Shown one piece after another: positions 1 through 7,377 of a DNA stretch of 48,927 bases. Source of the DNA: Lachnospiraceae bacterium UBA3711 (GTDB taxonomy: Bacteria; Bacillota; Clostridia; Lachnospirales; Lachnospiraceae); the NCBI GenBank assembly GCA_002371345.1, contig DFHY01000117.1, forward strand, positions 1-48,927. Reading direction: 5' to 3'. Position 1 is the first letter of the stretch. Every line of letters begins with the position of its first letter. A program made the position numbers and the translations under genes. Under the pieces are notes generated by a model. The model was not told the DNA's origin. It did no database searches and was given only the letters and a program-made list of their open reading frames with translations.

Positions 1-812
1 ACGTCACCGAGGATGACCTGAAGAGACTGATGGTCGGCCGTGAGGTCACAGGCGATTACTACCGTTCTGACTACGATGAGAAGGTATCAGATGAGGTGGT
101 ATTCTCAGTGAGAAATGTGAGCGTTCCGGGACAGATCAGCGACATTTCATTTGATCTTCACAAGGGTGAGATCCTTGGCTTCGGCGGACTGTCCGAGTCA
201 GGCATGCATGAGATCGGAAAGGCGTGCTTCGGCGCTTCCTTTGAGCGCACCGGCAGCGTGACACTTGCTGACGGCACATCGATCGACTCTATCCCGAAGG
301 CGATTTCACACAGTATCGCATATACCTCAAAGGACCGTGACAATGAATCTGTTGTCATGAACCAGAGCATAGGCGACAACATCTGCCTGCCGTCTCTGGA
401 TGCTCTCAGGTCCGTGCTGTTCTTCCTGAGCGGATCGAAGATGAAGAAGTTCGCGAACGATTACGCGAAGGAGATGTCCGTCAAGATGGTCAACACCAAC
501 CAGTTCGTATCGGATCTGTCCGGAGGTAATAAGCAGAAGGTCGTTCTCGCACGCTGGATCGGCAAGGATTCCGATATCCTGGTGCTTGACAGCCCGACCC
601 GCGGCATCGATATCAAGGTCAAGCAGGACATCTATCAGCTTATGGACAGGATGCGCAAACAGGGCAAGTCCATCATCATGATCTCTGAGGAGCTTATGGA
701 ACTGATCGGAATGTGCGACCGTATATATATTATGAAAGACGGAAAGATCAATGGAGAGCTTCAGCGTCATCCGGATCTTGATGAAAATGCGCTGATCGCG
801 AAGATGGTCTAA
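1..812 (+). CDS. Sugar ABC transporter ATP-binding protein (RbsA/MglA type), C-terminal part
   Basis: This is the 3' part of a double-ATPase of the ribose/galactose importer family; the reading frame is open from base 3 and the start lies outside the window. The visible part is the end of the first ATPase domain (LMVGREV, typical of RbsA) and the whole second one. The second domain has a degenerate Walker A (GLSESGMHE, no Lys, as usual for RbsA domain 2), the signature LSGGNKQK near base 520, and a Walker B LVLDSPTRGID in which the usual catalytic Glu is Ser. The permease follows 14 bases downstream, so the two are an operon and the binding-protein gene is probably upstream. It would hydrolyse ATP at the inner membrane face to drive sugar uptake. 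The sugar cannot be told from sequence. Confidence 0.93.
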   Translation, partial: VTEDDLKRLMVGREVTGDYYRSDYDEKVSDEVVFSVRNVSVPGQISDISFDLHKGEILGFGGLSESGMHEIGKACFGASFERTGSVTLADGTSIDSIPKAISHSIAYTSKDRDNESVVMNQSIGDNICLPSLDALRSVLFFLSGSKMKKFANDYAKEMSVKMVNTNQFVSDLSGGNKQKVVLARWIGKDSDILVLDSPTRGIDIKVKQDIYQLMDRMRKQGKSIIMISEELMELIGMCDRIYIMKDGKINGELQRHPDLDENALIAKMV

Positions 813-826
813 GGAGGAGAAGAGCA

Positions 827-1801
827 ATGGCTGAACAAACAAAAACGGGGGCAGTATCGAGGGACGCAGAACTCAGTAAGCTGTCCAGAATGTCACTGGT
901 CCGCTCGCTTCTGCCGATCATCGGACTGGTAGCTGTATTTATTGTATTTAACGTCCTGACAAACGGCAGGATGATCCAGAACCCTTCACTGGTCATGTCA
1001 CAGATCTACGTGACGATGATATCGGCGACAGGCGTCTTCTTTATCATGACCATGGGCGGTCTTGATTTCTCCCAGGGTTCTATTCTGGGTATGGCGTCCA
1101 TCGTTGTCTGCATGGTTTCCAAAGTGGCTCCGGTTCCGGTAGCTGTTATCGCGGGAATAGCGACAGGAGCGGGAATCGGCGCGATCAACGGTTTCTTCTA
1201 TGTAAACCGCAAGATCAAGTCGTTCATCGTTACGATCTGCACCATGTTCCTGTTCCGCGGCATCATCAAGTACCTGACGTCTGACGCTCCGGTCGGCGCG
1301 AGCGCTACGATGATCCTTATGAACAAGGACGAACTCAAGCTGATCTGCACGCTGGTCGTGGTAATCCTGGGATTTGTGGCGTTTCATTTTACCAAGTTCG
1401 GTATTCATCTGAGAGCTATCGGCGCCGGCGAGAAGGCGGCAAAGTTCGCGGGTATTCACACCGACAGGACCAAATTCCTGATCTACGTGCTGGCGGGCGC
1501 CATCACCGGATTCGCCGCTTTCGTCAACGTTATCAAGGTCGGTTCCGTTACCGCTTCAGGCGGAAACCAGCTTGAGACTCAGATCCTTATCGCTCTTGTT
1601 CTTGGCGGAATGCCGATCTCCGGAGGAGCCAAGGCGAGATTCCTGAATGTTATAGTCGGATCTCTCCTCTACATAGTTCTGACATCCGGACTGACTATGA
1701 TGGGAATGACAACTCAGGCGATGCAGCTTGTACAGGGTGTCGTGTTCCTGATCTTTGTCGCGGTATTTGCAGACAGAGAATCCCTTAAGGTCATCAAGTA
1801 A
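827..1801 (+). CDS. Sugar ABC transporter permease (RbsC type)
   Basis: A 324-residue polytopic membrane protein of the BPD_transp_2 family (RbsC/XylH/MglC), of normal length. A cytoplasmic N-terminus of about 25 residues is followed by about eight to ten hydrophobic segments. The family signature is visible as MGGLDFSQGS near residue 78, and the EAA-like loop as GEKAAKFAGI near residue 201. The ATG is preceded by AAGGAGG nine bases upstream, overlapping the stop of the ATPase gene, which indicates translational coupling. It forms the membrane channel for the sugar importer. A terminator-like hairpin follows the gene. Confidence 0.94.
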   Translation: MAEQTKTGAVSRDAELSKLSRMSLVRSLLPIIGLVAVFIVFNVLTNGRMIQNPSLVMSQIYVTMISATGVFFIMTMGGLDFSQGSILGMASIVVCMVSKVAPVPVAVIAGIATGAGIGAINGFFYVNRKIKSFIVTICTMFLFRGIIKYLTSDAPVGASATMILMNKDELKLICTLVVVILGFVAFHFTKFGIHLRAIGAGEKAAKFAGIHTDRTKFLIYVLAGAITGFAAFVNVIKVGSVTASGGNQLETQILIALVLGGMPISGGAKARFLNVIVGSLLYIVLTSGLTMMGMTTQAMQLVQGVVFLIFVAVFADRESLKVIK

Positions 1802-1816
1802 CAGAGACAGAGTTTC

Positions 1817-1846
1817 ACCGCACTTTGCCGAAAGGCGGAGTGCGGT
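1817..1846 (+). terminator. Hairpin after the sugar ABC permease gene
   Basis: An eight-pair stem, ACCGCACT against AGTGCGGT, encloses a partly paired TTGCC-GAAA-GGCGG core, 15 bases after the permease stop. No T-run follows, so it may be an mRNA-end stabiliser or processing site rather than a strong terminator. Confidence 0.5.
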
Positions 1847-1847
1847 A

Positions 1848-1875
1848 TTGTGCAGCGCGCCGCAGCGGGTATACT
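1848..1875 (+). promoter_or_regulatory. Possible promoter of the GntR/LacI-type regulator gene
   Basis: TTGTGC, a 16-base spacer and TATACT fit a sigma-A promoter directly after the hairpin and before the regulator start at 1899. The predicted start would fall within the ribosome binding site region, leaving a very short leader, which weakens the case. Confidence 0.35.
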
Positions 1876-1898
1876 TCTGAAGGGAGTTGTGACAGACA

Positions 1899-2981
1899 AT
1901 GGAAAGGGAACCAAAATACCAGACAATCATTAGCTGGGTTCAGGACATGATCCGTTCCGGAGATCTGAAAGAAGGAGACAGGCTTCCTTCAGAAAACGAC
2001 CTGTGCAGGAAGTTTAAGCTGAGCCGTCAGACGGTCAGACATGCGCTCGAAGTTCTGGAATCACAGCATATGGTGGTGAAGGTTCAGGGCAGCGGAACAT
2101 ATGTCGGAGACAGCGGAAAAGACCGGGAACGTCCCAGCTACAAGAACATCGCAGTTATCAGTACATATTTTGATTATTATATCTTCCCCCCCACACTGCA
2201 TGGGATAGAGAGTGTACTGTCAAAGGCGGGATACACGACGAGACTGGCCTTTACGAATGACAGTGTACACCACGAGAAGACGATTCTGAAAACCATACTT
2301 GAGAGGGATGACGTAGACGGAATCATCGTAGAGCCGGCAAAGAGCGCCATGCCGAATCCCAATCTGGGACTGTACCGGGAACTTCTGGACAGGAACATTC
2401 CGATCCTGTTTTTCAATGCTTCATATCCGCAGCTCGGCCAGCCATGCGTCAGAATCGACGACGCGCTGATTGCGGAGAAGGCTACCGATCTGCTTATCGG
2501 GGAGGGGCATACATGCATTGCCGCCATTTTCAACGCTGAGGACGGACAGGGCCATTTCCGGTATTCAGGGTATCTGAAGGCGATGTGGAAACATCATCTG
2601 CGCACTGACGCAAGACGTACGATCCTGCTTGATTCGGATATGGTCAAGGACATGAAGATGATCGAAGACTATATTATGAGCTGCCTCGACGGAGTGACAG
2701 GGGTGGTGTGCTACAACGATGAAGTCGCGTCCCAGCTGCTTGAGATATTCGGGAAGAGAGGTATAAGCGTGCCGGAGGATATATCGGTAGTTGGCATTGA
2801 TGACGCGAACATAGCCAGGATTAAGGACCTGTCGTCCGTTCCGCATCCTAAGGAGGAGCTGGGACGCAAGGCAGCTGAAAACCTCCTTATGATGATTCAG
2901 GATCCGTCATTTGACGGTAATTATCTGTTTGACGCGCAGCCGGTTCGAAGAGGCTCCGTCAAAGCCGTGGCCGCGGTGTGA
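1899..2981 (+). CDS. GntR-family regulator with LacI-type sugar-sensing domain (AraR-like)
   Basis: A 360-residue transcription factor. Residues 1-70 are a GntR winged helix (LPSENDLCRKFKLSRQTVRHAL, then a beta wing ending in VQGSGTYVGD). Residues 80-355 are a periplasmic-binding-protein-like effector domain of the LacI/AraR type (IAVISTYFDYYIFP; DGIIVEP; VVGIDDANIA near residue 295). This arrangement is that of AraR, which is released from DNA by a sugar. Its position behind a sugar ABC transporter suggests it controls that transporter with the imported sugar or a derivative as effector; this is inference. ATG 1899 is used; AAGGGAG lies 12 bases upstream, a rather long spacing. Confidence 0.9.
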   Translation: MEREPKYQTIISWVQDMIRSGDLKEGDRLPSENDLCRKFKLSRQTVRHALEVLESQHMVVKVQGSGTYVGDSGKDRERPSYKNIAVISTYFDYYIFPPTLHGIESVLSKAGYTTRLAFTNDSVHHEKTILKTILERDDVDGIIVEPAKSAMPNPNLGLYRELLDRNIPILFFNASYPQLGQPCVRIDDALIAEKATDLLIGEGHTCIAAIFNAEDGQGHFRYSGYLKAMWKHHLRTDARRTILLDSDMVKDMKMIEDYIMSCLDGVTGVVCYNDEVASQLLEIFGKRGISVPEDISVVGIDDANIARIKDLSSVPHPKEELGRKAAENLLMMIQDPSFDGNYLFDAQPVRRGSVKAVAAV

Positions 2982-3132
2982 TATACACCCATCGTAAAAA
3001 ACTAGTTACGCTGACTATAAAGTCTTGGCAGGCTATATTGGTTAAGGCGTCAACACCCCCATCTCCCGCTGCAGGCAAGCTTGCGTGGGATACAGGCTTT
3101 TGATACTGTAATCATAATTCTGACAACAGCGG

Positions 3133-3176
3133 AGCTGCTGTATCTTTTTGACAGATACGGCAGCTTCTTTCACTTT
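3133..3176 (+). terminator. Intrinsic terminator candidate
   Basis: AGCTGCTGTATC pairs with GATACGGCAGCT (12 pairs, one G-T) around a T-rich loop, followed by TCTTTCACTTTC. It lies about 150 bases after the regulator stop and before the promoter-like element of the next operon. Confidence 0.6.
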
Positions 3177-3233
3177 CATATTCACGGATTTGTGGTAAGA
3201 TGAGATGACGCAGGTCTGATTGTGGGGCGCTGG

Positions 3234-3255
3234 ACAATCCGTAATCGACTTTTGG
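3234..3255. repeat. Copy 1 of a 22-base element also found at 23201-23222
   Basis: The 22 bases beginning ACAATCCGTAATC are identical to those at 23201-23222. In both copies the ACAATC start can pair with an upstream GATTGT (here near 3218), giving a small hairpin. Here it precedes the redox operon. Confidence 0.75.
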
Positions 3256-3258
3256 AAG

Positions 3259-3293
3259 GTTAATCTCAAAGTATATTAGAATTAAACCTGGAG
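3259..3293 (+). promoter_or_regulatory. Promoter-like element shared with the M4 protease leader
   Basis: An ungapped 34-base alignment with 7194-7227 gives about 25 identities, ending in the identical 13-mer ATTAAACCTGGAG (3281-3293). It includes a TATATTAGAAT stretch that could hold a -10 box. Here the end of the element supplies the GGAGG ribosome binding site of the gene at 3303. Confidence 0.45.
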
Positions 3294-3302
3294 GACTGAC
3301 TT

Positions 3303-4187
3303 TTGACAAGGAAAAAAGTTTATCTGATTATTCAGACAGTTCTGTGCGTGCTGCTTTTTGTCATGCTCAGTACTGCCGCCATAAGGATATTCCGCGAAGG
3401 AAGCGCCCGCAGGGCTGAGCATCCTCTTGAGAGCATATATACAGTCGAGGCAGTGGCTGAGCAGTTTAAATACATTGCGCCGGTGCTCTTTGCCTCTGTC
3501 GGAATGGCGGCTGCGGGACTGATACTCGGAATCCGCGATGAGAAGGAGAACAAGGGCGTCAGAGACATCAGATCGGAGAGGGATCTGATATCAGGCCGTG
3601 TCACCGGTCAGAGCATGGAGGTGAATGCTGCCCGCGCCGGTCAGCGGCATGTCCGTACCGGAGGATGGACCGCATTCGGAATCTGCATGGTGCCGGTGAT
3701 TGTGTATCTCCTGAACGTGGCACATTTTCAGGATGAGAATCTTGAGAATATGTTTGCTGCCCTGCTGCGTGGAACAGTACCGTGGGTATGCGCCGGCATT
3801 GCCTGTCTGATGATCGCGGGGATCCTGGAAGAGAAGGGTATCCGTAGAGAGATAGAAGCTTTGAAGGCACAGATGAAATCTGAGAGAGCTTCAGCAGATA
3901 CTTCTGGAGATATCGGAAGTAAGACAGGAGGACTTTCCGGCGGAACCATGACGGAAGGATTCTCCGGCGGAACCATGACAGAAGCTCTGGCAGGCAGTAA
4001 GAAAGATAAGGTGTCCGCTGCGGCGAAGAGCGCTGAAGATGCGGGAAACCGGAAGATGGTCATCCTCCAGTCAGTTGTTATTGCGGCTGCGGTTTTCTTC
4101 ATCGCAGCGGGAATATGGAACGGCAGCATGCATGATGTCCTGATAAAAGCAATCAATATATGTACGGAGTGTATTGGCCTTGGATAA
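3303..4187 (+). CDS. Membrane protein with C-terminal CD1871A-like CxxC motif
   Basis: A 294-residue protein starting at TTG 3303, chosen because GGAGG (3290-3294) lies eight bases upstream. Hydrophobic segments are near residues 7-27, 57-77, 122-140, 152-172 and 251-270. The last 40 residues (a membrane segment, then INICTECIGLG with C287 and C290) match the CD1871A family of small CxxC membrane proteins, which in clostridia sit beside 4Fe-4S membrane proteins and TlpA-like thioredoxins. Here that module is fused to an unrecognised multi-span N-terminal region. A low-complexity linker carries a nine-residue duplication (GLSGGTMTE/GFSGGTMTE, bases 3930-3983). The stop overlaps the next gene. 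I infer a thiol-carrying partner in electron transfer across the membrane. Confidence 0.75.
   Translation: MTRKKVYLIIQTVLCVLLFVMLSTAAIRIFREGSARRAEHPLESIYTVEAVAEQFKYIAPVLFASVGMAAAGLILGIRDEKENKGVRDIRSERDLISGRVTGQSMEVNAARAGQRHVRTGGWTAFGICMVPVIVYLLNVAHFQDENLENMFAALLRGTVPWVCAGIACLMIAGILEEKGIRREIEALKAQMKSERASADTSGDIGSKTGGLSGGTMTEGFSGGTMTEALAGSKKDKVSAAAKSAEDAGNRKMVILQSVVIAAAVFFIAAGIWNGSMHDVLIKAINICTECIGLG
3930..3983 (+). repeat. 27-base in-frame tandem duplication
   Basis: Two 27-base units, 3930-3956 and 3957-3983, differ at only a few positions and encode GLSGGTMTE and GFSGGTMTE in the linker before the last membrane segment of the CxxC protein. Confidence 0.85.
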
Positions 4188-5979
4188 TAATAAGGTGAAT
4201 TCATCCCGGCGGCAGAGCTTCCGCCCGGGGACAAGACGTCTGGTTCAGCTATACAGTGCCCTATTGTACAACGCGCATCTTCGGGGCTTCATCAGTGGTG
4301 AGATATACAGGGGGAGTACAAAGGCTCTCTGTGTACCGGGCTTTAACTGCTACTCCTGTCCGGGAGCGACATATGCGTGTCCTCTGGGGGCGATTCAGAA
4401 TGCTCTGGCATCGACAGGACATCGTGCCGGATGGTATGTGCTCGGAATTATCATGCTGTACGGCGTGATACTGGGAAGGACGGTCTGCGGCTGGATCTGT
4501 CCTCTCGGACTCATTCAGGAGTTGCTTCACAGGATCCCGACCCCCAAGATTCCCAAGTCACAGATCACGAGGGCTCTGTCCTGGCTGAAATATGTGATCC
4601 TGATTGTCTTCGTAGTGGCGGTAACGCTCTGGTACGGAATAGTTCACGACCTCCCTCTGCCGGCCTTCTGCAAGTACATCTGTCCGGCCGGAACCTTCGA
4701 GGGCGCTATGGGACTGCTGCCGGCCAACCCGTCATTTTTTGATATGCTGGGCATCCTGTTTACCCGCAAGTTTGTGATCATGCTGGTGATCGGTATGGCC
4801 TGCGTGTTCTGCTACAGGTCATTCTGCAGGTTTATCTGTCCGCTTGGCGCGATATACGGACTGTTCAACAGGTTTAACATAATCGGTGTTAAGGTTGACG
4901 CAGAGCGCTGCAATCACTGCGGCGCATGTGTGAGCAGCTGCGGCATGGATATAAGAAGAGTCGGGGATCATGAGTGCATAAACTGCGGCAAATGCATGGA
5001 GGTATGCAGACAGAACGCTATCTCCATCAAGGCCGGGAAGCTTACACTGAAAGCTCCGGAGGGCGGAAGCTCACAGGGAAGTGTGAACTCCCCGGACAGC
5101 AGCTCGTCAGGCAGCGGCGTGAAAACCGGGCGTATAGTCTGGGGAATCGCGCTGGCTGTACTGTGCTTCGCGCTTCTGTGGTTCAACATACTTGATCCGG
5201 CGGTGAAGAAGGCCGCAGCTTCAGCGCCTGTCCCTGACAGCAGAAATGTGCAGATGGCAGCGCTTCAGACGGAGAAGACGGTTAACACTGACATACAGAC
5301 TGAGGAAGCATATATCGCTGGCACGCAGACAGAGGAAGCGGATATCGCCACCGCACGGACGGGGACAATAGAGTCTGAAGCCTCACAGACAGAATCATAT
5401 GATGACCAGACAGAAGCCGGGGAGCCGGTCCTGCCGGAGCATGAGACAGAGCAGGAAGAGACTGAGCTGAATCAGACCCGGCATGAGAACGGGCAGGAAG
5501 AAACTGAACCGAATGATACTGCGGAGACTTCATATGAGAGCAGTGCTCCGATTGGATATGAAGTAGGGCAGCAGCTGGAGGACTTCACGGTACAGTGCTT
5601 TGACGGATCTACGTTCCACCTGGCTGATACACGCGGTAAGGTCACCTTCATCAATCTGTGGGCGACATACTGTACCCCGTGCGTGCAGGAGCTGCCGTAC
5701 TTCAATGATCTGTACAATAAATATAAGGATGATGTCGCCGTACTGGCGGTCCATTCCTCGCTCGCGCCGAAGGACGACCCGGCCGAATTCATCTCGGACG
5801 AGGGATATGACATACAGTTCACAACAGACTCGAAGGACGATACTGTGTTTAAAATAGTCAACGGAGGGTTCACCCTGCCGCAGACTATAGTTCTGAACCG
5901 CAGGGGTGAGGTGATCTATAATAAGGCAATCTCGATGACTCCTGAGATGCTTGAGTCGCTGTATCAGGAGGGCAGGTAA
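4174..5979 (+). CDS. Membrane polyferredoxin (NapH/YccM-like) fused to a TlpA-type thioredoxin
   Basis: A 601-residue fusion. Residues 50-230 are a NapH-like membrane unit with Cys clusters C53/C59/C62/C69 and CGWICPLG, CKYICPAG and CRFICPLG. Residues 246-278 hold two CxxCxxCxxxC 4Fe-4S motifs (C246-C256, C268-C278). A further membrane segment near 323-344 is followed by an acidic Glu/Thr linker of about 110 residues. The C-terminus (about 460-601) is a TlpA/ResA domain with active site C500-T-P-C503. The layout implies electrons pass from cytoplasmic ferredoxin through the membrane to an external thioredoxin; this is inference. The start is uncertain: TTG 4174, TTG 4180 or GTG 4195 are possible, with GGAG at 4166. 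It overlaps the upstream gene by 14 bases. Confidence 0.88.
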   Translation: MALDNNKVNSSRRQSFRPGTRRLVQLYSALLYNAHLRGFISGEIYRGSTKALCVPGFNCYSCPGATYACPLGAIQNALASTGHRAGWYVLGIIMLYGVILGRTVCGWICPLGLIQELLHRIPTPKIPKSQITRALSWLKYVILIVFVVAVTLWYGIVHDLPLPAFCKYICPAGTFEGAMGLLPANPSFFDMLGILFTRKFVIMLVIGMACVFCYRSFCRFICPLGAIYGLFNRFNIIGVKVDAERCNHCGACVSSCGMDIRRVGDHECINCGKCMEVCRQNAISIKAGKLTLKAPEGGSSQGSVNSPDSSSSGSGVKTGRIVWGIALAVLCFALLWFNILDPAVKKAAASAPVPDSRNVQMAALQTEKTVNTDIQTEEAYIAGTQTEEADIATARTGTIESEASQTESYDDQTEAGEPVLPEHETEQEETELNQTRHENGQEETEPNDTAETSYESSAPIGYEVGQQLEDFTVQCFDGSTFHLADTRGKVTFINLWATYCTPCVQELPYFNDLYNKYKDDVAVLAVHSSLAPKDDPAEFISDEGYDIQFTTDSKDDTVFKIVNGGFTLPQTIVLNRRGEVIYNKAISMTPEMLESLYQEGR

Positions 5980-6047
5980 CGTGTTTGCGGGATGCCTTCG
6001 TCATAAGAGGTCATGATAATAATGATGAAACAGAGAGGAGAATTCTA

Positions 6048-7091
6048 ATGCGGATATTTGAAGGCTTTCAGAAGGGCGTTAATCTTGGCGGATGGATATC
6101 ACAGTTCGACTCATATGACAAGGCGCACTTTGACAGTTTCATTACGCGGAATGACATCAGAGACATAGCAGGAATCGGATTCGACCATGTCAGGGTTCCT
6201 GTCGACTATGTGCTGCTTGAGGAGGAGGACGGAACTGCGAAGGAGGATGGATTCCATTATCTTGAGAACTGCAGACAATGGTGTGAAGAATATGGTCTCA
6301 ACATGCTGGTCGATCTGCATGAATGCTATGGCTATTCTTTTGATCCGCTCAAGAAGGACATGGACAGGGAGAGATTCTTCTACGACAGTGAGCTTCAGGA
6401 CAGATTCTTCCGTCTGTGGGGAAGAATCGCGGAGCGGTTTGCCGGTTATCCTGACCAGGTCGCGTTCGAGCCCCTCAATGAGGTTGTTCTGCATGAAGTT
6501 GCCGACGCATGGAATCAGGTGGCCTCTTCGTATGTCAGGATGATGCGTACAGTCGTGCCGGACAGTTATCTTGTAATAGGCGGAGTTCGCTACAGCAGTG
6601 TCGCCAGCGTACCGCTCCTTGACATACCTCTGGATGGGAAGATTGTATATAATTTCCACTGCTATGAGCCCATTGTATTCACTCATCAGGGCGCGTACTG
6701 GGTCGAAAATATGCCTCATGACTTCCGCATAGGATATCCGATGAAGCTTGATGCCTACAGGGAGGCTTCGGACAGTATGAATCTGGCAAATGATCTCGCC
6801 GGGATCGTATTCAGGGACGGCATAGATAAAACAGGAGAGGACTTCTTTGAGGCTATCTTCGCGCCTGCCATCGATAAGGCAGCAAAAGACCAGGTGCCGC
6901 TGTACTGCGGTGAGTACGGTGTCATAGACCTCGCTGACAGCCAGGATGCGCTGCGCTGGCTGAAGGACATCCACGGCGCCATGAAGCGCCACGGAATCGG
7001 AAGAGCGCTATGGAACTACAAGGAGAAGGACTTCGGCTTTGCCGGAGATTCATTCTCCGGTATCAGAGACGAATTCATAGCGGCATTGTGA
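6048..7091 (+). CDS. Glycoside hydrolase family 5 enzyme, cytoplasmic
   Basis: A 347-residue protein. ATG 6048 is chosen because GAGAGGAG ends seven bases upstream; an in-frame TTG at 5985 has no such site. The GH5 fold is shown by GVNLGGWIS (residues 10-18), RVPVDY (49-54), the acid/base LNEVV with N144-E145, YNFHCYEP (201-208), and the nucleophile CGEYG with E289. There is no signal peptide, so it should act inside the cell on imported oligosaccharides or glycosides, hydrolysing beta-glucosidic or mannosidic bonds. Substrate cannot be fixed from sequence. It follows the redox genes by 68 bases with no terminator between, but no functional link is evident. Confidence 0.88.
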   Translation: MRIFEGFQKGVNLGGWISQFDSYDKAHFDSFITRNDIRDIAGIGFDHVRVPVDYVLLEEEDGTAKEDGFHYLENCRQWCEEYGLNMLVDLHECYGYSFDPLKKDMDRERFFYDSELQDRFFRLWGRIAERFAGYPDQVAFEPLNEVVLHEVADAWNQVASSYVRMMRTVVPDSYLVIGGVRYSSVASVPLLDIPLDGKIVYNFHCYEPIVFTHQGAYWVENMPHDFRIGYPMKLDAYREASDSMNLANDLAGIVFRDGIDKTGEDFFEAIFAPAIDKAAKDQVPLYCGEYGVIDLADSQDALRWLKDIHGAMKRHGIGRALWNYKEKDFGFAGDSFSGIRDEFIAAL

Positions 7092-7150
7092 AAAAACTGT
7101 TAACGCCTGTATATGCACATATCCCTTTGAATACTAAAATCGTATAACCA

Positions 7151-7204
7151 GTTGAATTCGGGAATTAATCGGTTTGAACTCAAAAATCATTCAGTTTGAA
7201 CTCA
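7151..7204 (+). promoter_or_regulatory. Three direct repeats at 21-22 base spacing upstream of the M4 protease gene
   Basis: GTTGAATTC (7151), GTTTGAACTCA (7172-7182) and an identical GTTTGAACTCA (7194-7204) start 21 and 22 bases apart, two helical turns. Such tandem half-sites are typical of response-regulator binding (for example LytTR proteins). The last copy runs into the promoter-like ATTAAACCTGGAG (7217-7229). Confidence 0.6.
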
Positions 7205-7238
7205 TGGAGTATTCGGATTAAACCTGGAGCAACTGTAA

Positions 7239-7302
7239 TGCACCCCGGTGCGGACCATTGCAGAAGCGTCCGCGGCAGGGTGCAGTTTTTTGGAAGATAA
7301 GA
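7239..7302 (+). terminator. Intrinsic terminator in the leader of the M4 protease gene
   Basis: TGCACCC pairs with GGGTGCA and, inside it, GCGGAC with GTCCGC, followed at once by GTTTTTT. It is a well-formed Rho-independent terminator 76 bases before the protease start. It may end the GH5 transcript, or act as an attenuator if transcription begins at the repeats just upstream. Confidence 0.8.
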
Positions 7303-7377
7303 ACAGAATGCGGGACATAATCAGAAATCAGTTAATCCATCAAGGACAACGAAGATACGCAAGAAAGGAAAAAGACT

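Larger units (their letters stand above)
2982..3302. other. Intergenic region between the regulator and the redox genes
   Basis: This 321-base gap holds no convincing gene. It contains a terminator-like hairpin (3133-3176), a 22-base element repeated at 23201, and a promoter-like stretch (3259-3292) similar to one at 7171-7204 and beyond, ending at the ribosome binding site of the next gene. Around 3062-3096 a weaker inverted arrangement (TCCC...GGGA with a central GCAAGCTTGC palindrome) is visible but has no assigned role. Confidence 0.7.

Noticed and set aside
6111..6992. A 293-residue minus-strand open frame opposite the GH5 gene
   Set aside because: The GH5 catalytic motifs on the plus strand are complete, so this is a shadow.
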